From Tardiphaga sp051811025 (GTDB lineage: Bacteria; Pseudomonadota; Alphaproteobacteria; Rhizobiales; Xanthobacteraceae): DNA of 64,000 nt. A program made the translations under genes and the position numbers. This document shows, in pieces, positions 17,479 to 25,803 of the stretch; the stretch's first letter is position 1; each line of letters opens with the position of its first letter. Location: assembly GCF_051811025.1 (NCBI RefSeq), contig NZ_JBPWQE010000001.1, positions 5,890,001 to 5,954,000 of the forward strand, written 5' to 3'. The notes under the pieces were generated by a model. It saw nothing but the letters and a program-made list of their open reading frames with translations, had not been told where the DNA came from and ran no database searches.

Positions 17479-17600
17479 GCATCCTCCGTCGAAAGCCGCC
17501 GGAGCGACCGCTTGTGCGGTGCGGCTTTCTTATTCTTGTTTTTACGGAAGATGTTGTGCCATCGGCGGCGGCGCGGCGCAAACTGCCCCGGCATGCAGGC

Positions 17601-18014
17601 TCAGCCTATTTCGTAAGATGAAATTTCAATCAGGCTGCCATCGGGATCCCGGCAATAGACCGAGCGTAAGGTGCCCCGCGCGCCCTGTTTGGCCACCGGG
17701 CCTTCCTCGATCGCGACACCGCAAGCGCCGAGATGCGCGACCACGGCGCTGGGCGGCGATGCAGTGAGAAAACAGAGGTCGTCGCTGCCGGCCATCTCAT
17801 GATCCGCCGTGAACCACTCGACCTTATCGGCACCGACTGGCCGCAGATTGATCTTTTGCACGCCAAAACTCACCGATGTGCGCGGCGACTTGCCCGGACC
17901 GGGATCGAACACCTTCACCTCCATGCCCAGGACGCGTTGATACCAGGTGGCGGAACGCTGAACATCAGTGACATTCAGGACGAGATGATCGAGGGCCGTG
18001 ACGGTGAGGGACAT
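17601..18014 (-). CDS. VOC-superfamily (glyoxalase/dioxygenase-like) protein
   Basis: 137 residues spanning one full vicinal-oxygen-chelate module (two beta-alpha-beta-beta-beta units). The N-terminal LDHLVLNVTDVQRSATWYQRVLGMEV carries the first metal-ligand His, and the C-terminal RSVYCRDPDGSLIEISSYE the Glu ligand. Members include glyoxalase I, fosfomycin-resistance proteins and extradiol dioxygenases; the sequence looks like the virulence/YecM-type glyoxalase-like group, with unknown reaction. ATG at 18012-18014. It precedes the acyl-CoA synthetase gene by 122 bases on the same strand. Confidence 0.88.
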   Translation of the reverse strand: MSLTVTALDHLVLNVTDVQRSATWYQRVLGMEVKVFDPGPGKSPRTSVSFGVQKINLRPVGADKVEWFTADHEMAGSDDLCFLTASPPSAVVAHLGACGVAIEEGPVAKQGARGTLRSVYCRDPDGSLIEISSYEIG

Positions 18015-18166
18015 GAATGGTCCTTGGCTTGCCTTGACGTTTCTTTGGGCTGGTGCCGCAGTAGTGTCGCACTGGTCGATAGTTGAATTGTTTGGTAGAT
18101 ACGGCCGTTGTCAATTCAACACACGCTGACCGCGCGCAAAGTTGCGGCAGCCGGAGGGAATAAAAT

Positions 18167-19156
18167 ATGACGTCACGTCGTGCCGCGATCGGTCTGATTG
18201 CGCTTGGCTTTTCTGCTTTTACTGCAACCGCTCTCGTTCCTGTCAGCTCGGCGCTGGCCGTGGATTATCCGACGCGGCCAGTACGTTTCGTTGTCGGCTA
18301 TCCTGCTGGTGGTGCAACCGATATTCTGGCCCGCCTGATCGGGCAAAAGCTATCCGAGCGAACCGGTCAGCAATTCGTCGTCGAGAACAAGCCGGGAGCC
18401 GGCAACAATATCGGCACCGAATCTGTCGTGAATGCAGAACCCGACGGCTACACCATCCTGCTGGTCAATCCGGCAAACTACATCAACGCGACGCTTTATG
18501 GGAAGCTAAGCTTCAATTTCGTGCGTGATATCGCGCCTGTCGCCGCCTTCCATCGCACTGCCAATGTGATGACCGTTAACAAGGACATCACAGCGAAGAC
18601 CGTTGGGGAATTCATCGCCTATGTGAAGGCCAATCCGGGCAAGGTGAACATGGCGTCGTCGGGTAACGGCACCTCGGTGCATCTGTCCGGCGAGATGTTC
18701 ATGATGCTGTCAGGCGCCAAGATGCAGCATGTGCCCTATCGCGGTGCTGCGCCAGCGATCACTGATATGCTCGGCGGTCAGGTCCAGGTGATCTTCGACA
18801 ACATGCCGTCAATCATCCAGCATATCCGCTCGGGCAGCCTTCGTGCGCTGGCGGTGACGACCACAGAGAAGTCGTCGCTGTTACCCGATGTGCCGACCGT
18901 CGCGGAAACCGTGCCGGGTTATGAGGCCAGCGCTTTGTTCGGCATGGGTGCGCCGAAGAAGACTCCGCCAGAGATTATCGCCAAGCTCAACGCGGACGTA
19001 AATGCGGTGCTGGCCGATCCGGCAGTCAAGGCCAAGCTGATCGATCTCGGCGGCGAGCCGCTGATCGGACCGCCGGAAGCCTTTGGCAAGATGATCGTCT
19101 CGGAGACCGAGAAGTGGGAGAAAGTGGTCAAGGCCGCGGGCCTTAAGGTCGAATGA
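18167..19156 (+). CDS. Second orphan Bug-family (TctC-type) substrate-binding protein
   Basis: 329 residues with a signal peptide (about 1-35, ending SSALAVD). The hallmark start YPTRPVRFVVGYPAGGATDILARLIGQKL is followed by VENKPGAGNNIGTE, ASSGNGTSVHLSGEMFMMLSG, HVPYRGAAPAITDMLGGQVQVIFDNMPS and the C-terminal helix. ATG at 18167 with GGAGGGAA upstream. No TctA/TctB genes nearby. It is only moderately similar to the copy at 12310, so this is not a recent tandem duplication. The ligand is unknown. Confidence 0.92.
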   Translation: MTSRRAAIGLIALGFSAFTATALVPVSSALAVDYPTRPVRFVVGYPAGGATDILARLIGQKLSERTGQQFVVENKPGAGNNIGTESVVNAEPDGYTILLVNPANYINATLYGKLSFNFVRDIAPVAAFHRTANVMTVNKDITAKTVGEFIAYVKANPGKVNMASSGNGTSVHLSGEMFMMLSGAKMQHVPYRGAAPAITDMLGGQVQVIFDNMPSIIQHIRSGSLRALAVTTTEKSSLLPDVPTVAETVPGYEASALFGMGAPKKTPPEIIAKLNADVNAVLADPAVKAKLIDLGGEPLIGPPEAFGKMIVSETEKWEKVVKAAGLKVE

Positions 19157-19311
19157 ACCCATGCGGCACTATGGTGTCTAACCCTCGTGATGACGCCAGC
19201 GCCAGCGTGTGATCACGAGACCGGGATGTACCGGAGTCTGCGGGAACGTTCATCCGCAGGCTCTGTTGCTTTCTGGAGATGTCACAGGACCGCTGCCGCG
19301 GAGGAGAAGAG

Positions 19312-19572
19312 ATGATGCGTAATCTGATGCTGGCCGTGCTGGCCGTTGGTGGTGTTTCGGCCATGGCTTCCAGCCCTGCAGTTGCCGCCCCGACCTATCC
19401 CTATTGCATCCAGTCGCAGGCTTTCGGGACCGATTGTTCCTATCCGAGCTATGAGGCGTGCCAGGCCACCGCATCGGGTCGCGGCGTCGACTGCATCGTC
19501 AATCCGCGTCTGGCGTTCAGCCCGCAGCCCTATAGCGAACCGCGCCGCAGTCGGCGTTCGGTTGCCTATTAA
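19312..19572 (+). CDS. DUF3551-type small secreted cysteine-containing protein
   Basis: 86 residues from the ATG at 19312 (GGAGGAG about 7 bases upstream; the extension to 19279 is not supported). A signal peptide (MMRNLMLAVLAVGGVSAMASSPAVAA) is followed by YPYCIQSQAFGTDCSYPSYEACQATASGRGVDCIVNPRLAF. The spaced cysteines (YCIQ, DCSY, ACQA, DCIV) and the ASGRG-x-C-x-NP motif match the DUF3551 pattern common in Bradyrhizobium-type genomes. Function unknown; two disulfides in the periplasm are likely. Confidence 0.85.
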   Translation: MMRNLMLAVLAVGGVSAMASSPAVAAPTYPYCIQSQAFGTDCSYPSYEACQATASGRGVDCIVNPRLAFSPQPYSEPRRSRRSVAY

Positions 19573-19596
19573 GACCCATCTTCATGGCGGCGACGG

Positions 19597-20277
19597 CTAT
19601 GTTTTTGGCTTCGTCGCCAGCCAGATGACATGACGGGCGCCACCGCGTGTGCCGGTGGCGCGGATCTTGATTTCCTCGGCGTTGAAACCTGCTTTGCCGA
19701 GGAGGGCAGTGAATTTGTCATATGGAAATGACGACCAGACGGCCAGCACGCCGCCCGGACTGAGCGCAGCCTGGGCCGCGCGCAACCCTTTCAGGTCATA
19801 GAGCGCATCGTTCGATTTTCGCGTCAGGCCTTCGGGCCCGTTGTCGACGTCGAGCAGGATCGCATCATACTTGCCGCGTGCACCGGCGATGGCTTTAACG
19901 ACATCGCCTTCGACAATCTCCACACGCGGATCAGTCAGGCTGTCGCCAGACAGCTCAGCCATTGGGCCACGCGCCCAGGCGACGATTGCGGGGACCAGTT
20001 CGACTACGGTGATCTTCGCTTTCGGGCCGAGCACCTTTAGCGCCGCGCGCAATGTAAAGCCCATACCATAACCGCCGATCAAAAGCCGCGGCGCCTTCAT
20101 GTCCTTGAGGCGAAAGCAGGTGAGCGTCGCCAGCGCTTCCTCGGAGCCGAACAGCCGACTGCTCATCAATTCGTTCTGGCCGAGCTTGATGGTGAACTCG
20201 TGCCCGCGCTGCATCAGGCGCAGCGGCACGCCGCCGCCGGGTACTTCGGTCGTATCGATCAGTTTCCAGGGAAGCAC
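19597..20277 (-). CDS. Spermidine-synthase-like Rossmann methyltransferase-fold protein
   Basis: 226 residues. Fold motifs: the nucleotide-binding loop LLIGGYGMGFTLRAAL, acidic KITVVELVPAIVAWAR, the second acidic site DPRVEIVEGDVVKAI, and YDAILLDVDNGPEGLT. These follow the spermidine-synthase/PABMT pattern, but it is shorter than true spermidine synthases (about 280-300) and lacks an obvious polyamine-binding N-terminal domain, so polyamine synthesis is not claimed. The start at 20277 is GTG (MLPWKLIDTTEVPGGG). It converges with the DUF3551 gene. Confidence 0.8.
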   Translation of the reverse strand: MLPWKLIDTTEVPGGGVPLRLMQRGHEFTIKLGQNELMSSRLFGSEEALATLTCFRLKDMKAPRLLIGGYGMGFTLRAALKVLGPKAKITVVELVPAIVAWARGPMAELSGDSLTDPRVEIVEGDVVKAIAGARGKYDAILLDVDNGPEGLTRKSNDALYDLKGLRAAQAALSPGGVLAVWSSFPYDKFTALLGKAGFNAEEIKIRATGTRGGARHVIWLATKPKT

Positions 20278-20702
20278 GGGTGTCTTTCATCAAGCGATTG
20301 CGCGGCGGCAGGTGGTAGCGCGAGAACCGAGTTCCACGCAACTCGGCTATCATGCAAAAGCCTTACAGCAATTGAAGTCGCTCGTGCCGCAGCACTTCGA
20401 TCGCAGTGGGACCAGATGCAGGGTTCCAGTCTCTGGAATAGCTCCAACACGTCGCCGCAGCTTTGTTTAAAGGGAACTACACTGATGAAGTACTTCATGC
20501 GGCAGCTCCGTTCGGCGTTCTTAACGGGCGGATAACTAACCGAGCGGGTTGTGCCGGTGCATTGATAGAACGGAATTGCCAACGGTATCCCGTGCCTCTA
20601 AGCAGAATGGAGACCAACGCATCTTCGGGTTGCGCATCGCGCGGCAAGACGGAGACGCTTTCGTCGGGGCCGAATGATCTTCAACTCATCGAGAGGAATA
20701 GA
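20278..20702. other. Gap of about 425 bases between divergent genes
   Basis: Holds the presumed promoters of the spermidine-synthase-like gene (minus) and of the small secreted protein gene at 20703 (plus). An in-frame ORF runs from 20463 into the latter, but its extra 80 codons look non-coding and the ribosome binding site GAGAGGAATAGA favours 20703. I see no repeat or RNA gene. Confidence 0.5.
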
Positions 20703-21032
20703 ATGACCAAAATTCTGCACCTGATGGCGGCATGTCTCGTCGCCATGTTCATCGTCTCGACGCAGGCAAGTGCTGCGCCGATGATGGGCCAGAGCGTCGC
20801 TGTCGAAGCGCACGTGATCCCGGTTGCGGGTGGCTGCGGTCCGAACGGCTGGCGCGGTCCCTATGGCGGCTGCCGCTATACGCCTTATTACGGCCCGCTC
20901 CCGGGCGGCTACTATCAGGAAGCTCCCGTGATGGGTAACGGCTGCCCTCCCGGTTACTGGCGCGGTCCGTGGGGACACTGCCGCAACACGCCCTATCACG
21001 GCAACCTGCCGGGCGGCGGCTGGAAGCCATAA
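20703..21032 (+). CDS. Small secreted Gly/Pro/Tyr-rich protein (GCG_CRPN-like)
   Basis: 109 residues with a signal peptide (MTKILHLMAACLVAMFIVSTQASA). The mature part has two copies of a GCGPNGWRGPYGGCR-type unit: one near residues 45-60 (GCGPNGWRGPYGGCRYTPYY) and one near 79-97 (GCPPGYWRGPWGHCRNTPYH). Each ends in a LPGG motif, giving an internal tandem repeat of about 35 residues. This matches the GCG_CRPN prefix type of secreted proteins in rhizobia; function unknown. ATG chosen by GAGAGGAA about 7 bases upstream. Confidence 0.8.
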   Translation: MTKILHLMAACLVAMFIVSTQASAAPMMGQSVAVEAHVIPVAGGCGPNGWRGPYGGCRYTPYYGPLPGGYYQEAPVMGNGCPPGYWRGPWGHCRNTPYHGNLPGGGWKP

Positions 21033-21089
21033 GCCAAACGTGACGCTGCGTTGCACGTCGCAGCGCACGGCCTGACTGTCGATCAGCTG

Positions 21090-21117
21090 AAAGGCCAGCC
21101 GCAGGGCTGGCCTTTTT
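21090..21117 (+). terminator. Intrinsic terminator
   Basis: The stem AAAGGCCAGCC pairs with GGCTGGCCTTT around a 4-base loop and is followed by Ts. It lies about 58 bases beyond the small secreted protein gene and before hutH. Confidence 0.9.
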
Positions 21118-21193
21118 GTTGCACGCAAACATTGAAGCGCAGCGTTGGATGTGTTGCCTTGGGCCATCTACGGGACGGCTTGGAGTTACTTTT

Positions 21194-22720
21194 ATGACGA
21201 TGCGGTTCACACCGGGTGCGGTGACACTGGCAGATTGGCGGTCGATCTATCGGGGGGCAGTACCAGTTCTCGATGAGAGCTGTATTCCCCACATCAATGC
21301 CAGTGTTGCGGCAGTTGCCCGGATCGTTGCCAAGGGCGAACCCGTCTATGGCATCAATACAGGCTTCGGAAAGCTTGCTCATGTCGGCATAGAAGCCAAA
21401 AGCATCACGGCCCTGCAGAAAAACATCGTGCTGTCGCATTGCGTGGGCGTCGGCGACCCGGCGCCGGCGCCGGTGGTGCGGCTGATGATGTGTCTCAAGC
21501 TTGCGAGCCTGGCACAGGGTTTCTCCGGCGTTCGCATGGAGACGGTTCAGTTGCTCAGCGCCATGATTGCGCATGACATCACGCCCATCGTGCCCGCGCA
21601 GGGATCAGTCGGTGCCTCCGGCGATCTGGCCCCGCTCGCGCATATGGCGTCCGTCATGATCGGCGTCGGCGAGGCGCTGACGAAGTCCGGGCGATTGCCG
21701 GCGACGGAGGCGCTCGCCAGTGCGGGTCTGCAGCCGATCGAGCTGCAGGCCAAGGAAGGACTGGCGCTACTGAACGGCACGCAGTTCTCGACCGCCTATG
21801 CACTTGCGGGATTGTTCGAGGCTGAAATTCTTTTCAAGACAGCGCTCGTTAGTGGTGCTTTGTCCACCGATGCCGCGCGTGGCTCGGATACGCCGTTCGA
21901 TCCGCGCATCCATCAACTGCGCAAGCATGAAGGACAGATCGTTTCGGCCCAGGCATTGAAGGAACTTCTCGCCGGCAGCGCGATTCGCGAGTCGCACCGC
22001 ACCGGCGACGTCCGTGTTCAGGATCCTTATTGCCTCCGCTGTCAGCCTCAGGTGATGGGCGCCGCGCTGGACGTTTTGCGACAGACGGCCACCACACTTC
22101 TTACCGAAGCGAATGGCGTCTCTGACAATCCACTGGTCTTTGCCGACGACGATATTGCGATCTCCGGTGGCAATTTCCATGCGGCGCCGGTTGCTTTTGC
22201 GGCGGATATGATGGCGCTTGCGATCTGTGAGATCGGATCAATCTCAGAGCGCCGGATCGCCATGCTGGTGGATCCGGTGCTATCCGGTGTGCCTGCGTTC
22301 TTGACACCGAAGCCGGGGCTTAATTCCGGTTTCATGATCGCGCAAGTGACGGCGGCGGCGCTGGTATCTGAGAACAAGCAGCGAGCTTACCCGGCCAGCG
22401 TCGATTCGATTCCGACATCGGCCAATCAGGAAGATCATGTCTCGATGGCTGCCCATGCGGCGCGCCGGCTACTACCGATGATCGAGAATGCAATGGCCGT
22501 CATTGCCATCGAGCTGCTGGCGGGCGCACAAGGCTGTGATTTTCATGTGCCGCTCAAGTCCAGCGATCATCTGGAAAGCGTTCGCGAGCGCATTCGGGCC
22601 GAGGTGGCTCATCTCGACGAGGACCGATATTTTCACGACGACATCCAGAAATCGCTTCGCCTCGTGCGATCCGGCGCGATCGTCGCGGCAGCGAATCTCG
22701 ACACGATCCCGGGCGTATAG
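21194..22720 (+). CDS. hutH: Histidine ammonia-lyase
   Basis: Deaminates L-histidine to urocanate, the first step of histidine breakdown. 508 residues from the ATG at 21194 (GGAG upstream; the longer frame from 21116 is unlikely). The MIO cofactor triad Ala-Ser-Gly is at 141-143 in GSVGASGDLAPLAH, and the catalytic Tyr region YGINTGFGKLAH is at 52-63. The selectivity pair is Ser-His (LSH, His82), as in histidine enzymes, rather than the His-Leu or Phe-Leu pairs of tyrosine or phenylalanine lyases. Other hut genes (hutU, hutI, hutG) are absent from the window. Its stop lies 14 bases from the convergent fliI. Confidence 0.93.
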   Translation: MTMRFTPGAVTLADWRSIYRGAVPVLDESCIPHINASVAAVARIVAKGEPVYGINTGFGKLAHVGIEAKSITALQKNIVLSHCVGVGDPAPAPVVRLMMCLKLASLAQGFSGVRMETVQLLSAMIAHDITPIVPAQGSVGASGDLAPLAHMASVMIGVGEALTKSGRLPATEALASAGLQPIELQAKEGLALLNGTQFSTAYALAGLFEAEILFKTALVSGALSTDAARGSDTPFDPRIHQLRKHEGQIVSAQALKELLAGSAIRESHRTGDVRVQDPYCLRCQPQVMGAALDVLRQTATTLLTEANGVSDNPLVFADDDIAISGGNFHAAPVAFAADMMALAICEIGSISERRIAMLVDPVLSGVPAFLTPKPGLNSGFMIAQVTAAALVSENKQRAYPASVDSIPTSANQEDHVSMAAHAARRLLPMIENAMAVIAIELLAGAQGCDFHVPLKSSDHLESVRERIRAEVAHLDEDRYFHDDIQKSLRLVRSGAIVAAANLDTIPGV

Positions 22721-22734
22721 AGCGCGGAGCGCAG

Positions 22735-24066
22735 TTACCCGATTGCGGTCTTGATCACGCTGAGCAATTCCTGGAATGGCTCGGCGCAGGACGGGTCGCT
22801 CGGGTGCTGCTGCAGCACGTCATAGATCTTGGGCACGAGCTGCACGGCCTGATCGAGTTCGCTGTCGCGGCCGGGCTGATAGCCCCCCATCAGGCGAAGG
22901 TCGCGGGTGTCTTCGAAACGCGCGATCATGGCACGCAGCTTGCGCACCAGATTGGCTTCCTCCGGGGACCACACATGCTGGCCGAGACGCGAGACCGATG
23001 ACAGCACATTGACGGCGGGATAGCGGCCCTGATCGGCGACGTCACGGTCCAGCATGATGTGCCCGTCCAGTGTACCGCGCACCGTATCTGCCACGGGCTC
23101 GTTGTGGTCGTCGCCGTCGACGAGCACGGCAAAGACGCCGGTGATGCAGCCCTGGCCTTCTAGGCCCGGTCCTGAACGCTCCAGCAGTCGTGGGAGCTCG
23201 CTGAAAACGCTCGGCGCGTAGCCGCGTGCGATCGCCGGCTCGCCGGTGGCGAGTGCGACTTCGCGCGATGCATGGGCGAAGCGCGTCACCGAATCGACGA
23301 TCAGCAGCACCGATTCGCCGCGATCACGGAAATATTCGGCGATGGTCATGGCCGTCTTCGGTGCCAGCCGCCGCATCATCGGGCTTTCGTCGCTGGTCGA
23401 GACAACCGTGATGGCGCGGGACTTGTGATGCACCAGCGCTTCCTCGAGAAATTCACGCACTTCGCGGCCGCGTTCGCCGACCAATGCAGTGACAACCGTG
23501 TCGAAGCCGGAGCCGCGTGCAAGCATCGAAAGAAGGGTAGTCTTGCCGACGCCGGAACCGGCGAAAACGCCGATGCGCTGGCCGATGCAGAGCGGTGTGA
23601 AGAGATCCACGACGCGAACGCCGGTGCGCAGCGGCTTGCTGACGCGCGAGCGGCTCATAGCCGGCGGGGGATTTGCATCCGTTTGCATCTCGCGCTCGCC
23701 GACCGGCATGTCGCCGGCGCCATCCAGTGGCTCACCGAGGGCGTTGATGACGCGGCCTTTCCAGGCCGGATGTGGGGACAGTGTCTTGGGAGGCATTCGG
23801 AAGGCGGGAACGCCGAGGCCGGCAGCAAAATGGGAATCGAACGGTTTGGCCGTCACGCCGTCAGTATCGATCCGCACGACCTCACCGAGATGAACCTGCT
23901 TGTCGATCTCCAGTCCGATCAATTCGCCGAGCCTGACATAGCGCGACAGGCCGGAGACGCGAAAAAGTGTCGGCGTCACCTCGGACACCATGCCGCCGAC
24001 ACGAACCGTGGGCACGTCTCGGCGCAGGGTTGCGATGGTCGATTCGAGTTTTTCAAGCGCGTTCAT
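22735..24066 (-). CDS. fliI: Flagellar export ATPase FliI
   Basis: The hexameric ATPase of the flagellar type III export apparatus. 443 residues. Walker A is GSGVGKTT at 170-177, Walker B LLIVDS at about 254-259. GERGREVREFLEE (about 197-209) and the C-terminal substrate-contact region AMIARFEDTRDLRLMGGYQPGRDSELD follow. The FliI-specific N-terminal domain (about 1-90) distinguishes it from the F1 beta subunit. ATG at 24064-24066 with GGGAGAG upstream. It is the last gene of the minus-strand operon DUF1217-flgF-fliI. Confidence 0.96.
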   Translation of the reverse strand: MNALEKLESTIATLRRDVPTVRVGGMVSEVTPTLFRVSGLSRYVRLGELIGLEIDKQVHLGEVVRIDTDGVTAKPFDSHFAAGLGVPAFRMPPKTLSPHPAWKGRVINALGEPLDGAGDMPVGEREMQTDANPPPAMSRSRVSKPLRTGVRVVDLFTPLCIGQRIGVFAGSGVGKTTLLSMLARGSGFDTVVTALVGERGREVREFLEEALVHHKSRAITVVSTSDESPMMRRLAPKTAMTIAEYFRDRGESVLLIVDSVTRFAHASREVALATGEPAIARGYAPSVFSELPRLLERSGPGLEGQGCITGVFAVLVDGDDHNEPVADTVRGTLDGHIMLDRDVADQGRYPAVNVLSSVSRLGQHVWSPEEANLVRKLRAMIARFEDTRDLRLMGGYQPGRDSELDQAVQLVPKIYDVLQQHPSDPSCAEPFQELLSVIKTAIG

Positions 24067-24094
24067 CGAGCTCTCCCGCCGGTCACATCAGGCA

Positions 24095-24865
24095 TCAGGC
24101 TTTTGGATCGCCCAGCGTGCGAATGGCGCTCTGCATGGTGCTTTCGGAATTGTCGATCAATGAGCTGACGCTCTGGAAGGTGCGCTGTGCAGTCATCATC
24201 TGTGTGAGTTCTGTCAGAGGATCGACATTCGATCCTTCGACATAGCCCTGCTGAAAGCCGACTGTGACGAAATCGAGCGCGGTGGTCGCGGGCTTGCTGG
24301 GAATCACGCCCGAAGTTCCGAACCGCTCCAGCTTTGCGTCCGAGGCGATGTCAAAGAGGCCAAGCTGACCGACCTGGATCCGGCCCTGCGAAATGGTGCC
24401 GTCGCGTACGATCGTCAGCGGGCCGGCATCAGGATCGACGATGATCGGCGTGCCGCCTGAATCGAGGATTGGATAGCCGGTGAGGGTCTGAAGCTGCCCG
24501 TTGATATCGATCTGCATGCGGCCGTCGCGCGTATAGACAGTGCCGTTCGGCCCAGAAAATGCCATCCACGTTGTGTGGCCAGGATCGGGGCCGCCGGGGT
24601 AAGCGGCCATGCTGTTTCCGGTGACCGCGACGTCCAGCGTGTTGCCGGTCTGGGTGATAGCACCTTCCTTGCGCGAGATGAAATTCTCGCCCGGCGAGGA
24701 GAAAGCGACCGCCTGGGTCGCTGCGCGTGACATCGCAGTCTCGAATTTCACGGCGTCGGCACGAAACGCGGCTGTTTTCATATTGGCCATATTGTTCGCG
24801 ATGGTTTCGAGCCGCTTCTCAAGCGAGACCTGGGCCGAGAGGCTGACATAGAGCGCTGATTGCAT
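24095..24865 (-). CDS. flgF: Flagellar basal-body proximal rod protein FlgF
   Basis: A proximal rod subunit. 256 residues with the N-terminal rod motif SLEKRLETIANNMANMKTAAF (about 12-32), a central domain (YTRDGRMQIDINGQLQTLTGYPIL) and the C-terminal helix VEGSNVDPLTELTQMMTAQRTFQSVSSLID shared by rod, hook and junction proteins. The gene lies 28 bases upstream of fliI and directly behind the DUF1217 gene. FlgG (31712) is encoded separately, which supports FlgF here. Confidence 0.93.
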   Translation of the reverse strand: MQSALYVSLSAQVSLEKRLETIANNMANMKTAAFRADAVKFETAMSRAATQAVAFSSPGENFISRKEGAITQTGNTLDVAVTGNSMAAYPGGPDPGHTTWMAFSGPNGTVYTRDGRMQIDINGQLQTLTGYPILDSGGTPIIVDPDAGPLTIVRDGTISQGRIQVGQLGLFDIASDAKLERFGTSGVIPSKPATTALDFVTVGFQQGYVEGSNVDPLTELTQMMTAQRTFQSVSSLIDNSESTMQSAIRTLGDPKA

Positions 24866-24866
24866 T

Positions 24867-25649
24867 TTATTGTCCGAGTTTCAGGTTCTGCAGGGCGGTC
24901 AGCACATCCGTGCTGAGGCCCATTTCGAGCGGCTGTGTGATGAGGGTGCTTGAAGCCGACTGCGCGGTGGACGTTCCGTTCTCCATCTCCCACATTACCG
25001 AAAAACGCTGCAGAAACTTCTGCAGCTTCTCGGGGGTCTGGAAATCCGTGATGTCGATTTTCGCGCTGAGCATATTCGCTTGTTTGTCGACATCCGCCAT
25101 CGACGTCATCGATGAGACACCCTGCGCGATCTGGGCGACCTTGAGCAGCGCTGGATCTGCGAGAATCTGATAGATGCTGGTGATCTTGGGCGCCTTGCGC
25201 TCGAAGTAGAGTGCTAAACGAACGCCTTCGTTCTGCGATCCGGCGTCTTCCTCGAGTTGTTGCCGAACGTATTTCTCCACGGTGCCGACCTGCGCGGCGG
25301 TTGTGCTCGTTGCCTGGTCACCCAGCTTGGCGAAGTCGAATGCGGTGGCGAATTCGCGGTAGCGGGCGTCGGAAAGCTTGTTGGCGAAGGTGGTCGAGCT
25401 GGCAACGCCTTCTGTGAGAACCTTGCGCATGAACGCCTTGGCATAGGTCATGTCGCTCAGCCCGAAGGCCTTCATGGCATAGTTGAACAGCCGATAGTCG
25501 CCGATAAACTCGTCGATCGTTTTCACATTGCGGATGTGTGACAGGTAGTATTCCGTGTCCTTGGACACGTCCGGCTTCTCCATCGTCTGCTGCAACGATT
25601 TGACGATGTCCTTGGAGATCAGCTGGTAGCTTGCGATTGTCGAGACCAT
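24867..25649 (-). CDS. DUF1217 flagellar-cluster protein
   Basis: 260 residues from the ATG at 25647-25649 (MVSTIASYQLISKDIVKSLQ). This is a conserved protein of alphaproteobacterial flagellar clusters with the DUF1217 pattern. It contains YYLSHIRNVKTIDEFIGDYRLFNYAMKAFGLSDMTYAKAFMRKVLTEG and the tail QTPEKLQKFLQRFSVMWEM, and has no signal peptide or membrane segment. It is mostly helical and heads the minus-strand operon with flgF and fliI, divergent from motA. A role in rod or filament assembly is inferred from context only. Confidence 0.85.
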   Translation of the reverse strand: MVSTIASYQLISKDIVKSLQQTMEKPDVSKDTEYYLSHIRNVKTIDEFIGDYRLFNYAMKAFGLSDMTYAKAFMRKVLTEGVASSTTFANKLSDARYREFATAFDFAKLGDQATSTTAAQVGTVEKYVRQQLEEDAGSQNEGVRLALYFERKAPKITSIYQILADPALLKVAQIAQGVSSMTSMADVDKQANMLSAKIDITDFQTPEKLQKFLQRFSVMWEMENGTSTAQSASSTLITQPLEMGLSTDVLTALQNLKLGQ

Positions 25650-25701
25650 CGGCAGTGGGTTCCCAGTCTGCGGGCGCATGCGGCGAGACTGGCCTCAAAC
25701 T

Positions 25702-25723
25702 CCCCGCACAAGCTTGCGCGGGG
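25702..25723. promoter_or_regulatory. Palindromic double copy of flagellar promoter element (divergent motA / DUF1217 region)
   Basis: A near-perfect 22-base palindrome centred on CAAGCTTG with CCCCGC / GCGGGG ends. Read on the plus strand it gives CCCCGCACAAGC; on the minus strand CCCCGCGCAAGC. Both fit the CCYCGNRCAAGY element found before four other flagellar operons. The minus-strand copy ends 62 bases before the DUF1217 start codon, so it would serve the leftward operon. Confidence 0.6.
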
Positions 25724-25747
25724 CTGGCCGCCGCAGGTCGATGTCAG

Positions 25748-25759
25748 CCTCGTGCAAGC
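25748..25759 (+). promoter_or_regulatory. Flagellar promoter element upstream of motA
   Basis: CCTCGTGCAAGC, a match to CCYCGNRCAAGY, ends 44 bases before the TTG start of motA. A TAAGTG hexamer begins 9 bases after it and could be the -10 region. Confidence 0.6.
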
Positions 25760-25803
25760 ATCGGTGCCTAAGTGAATCGTATCCTCAATTTGGAGCGGTG
25801 CGC

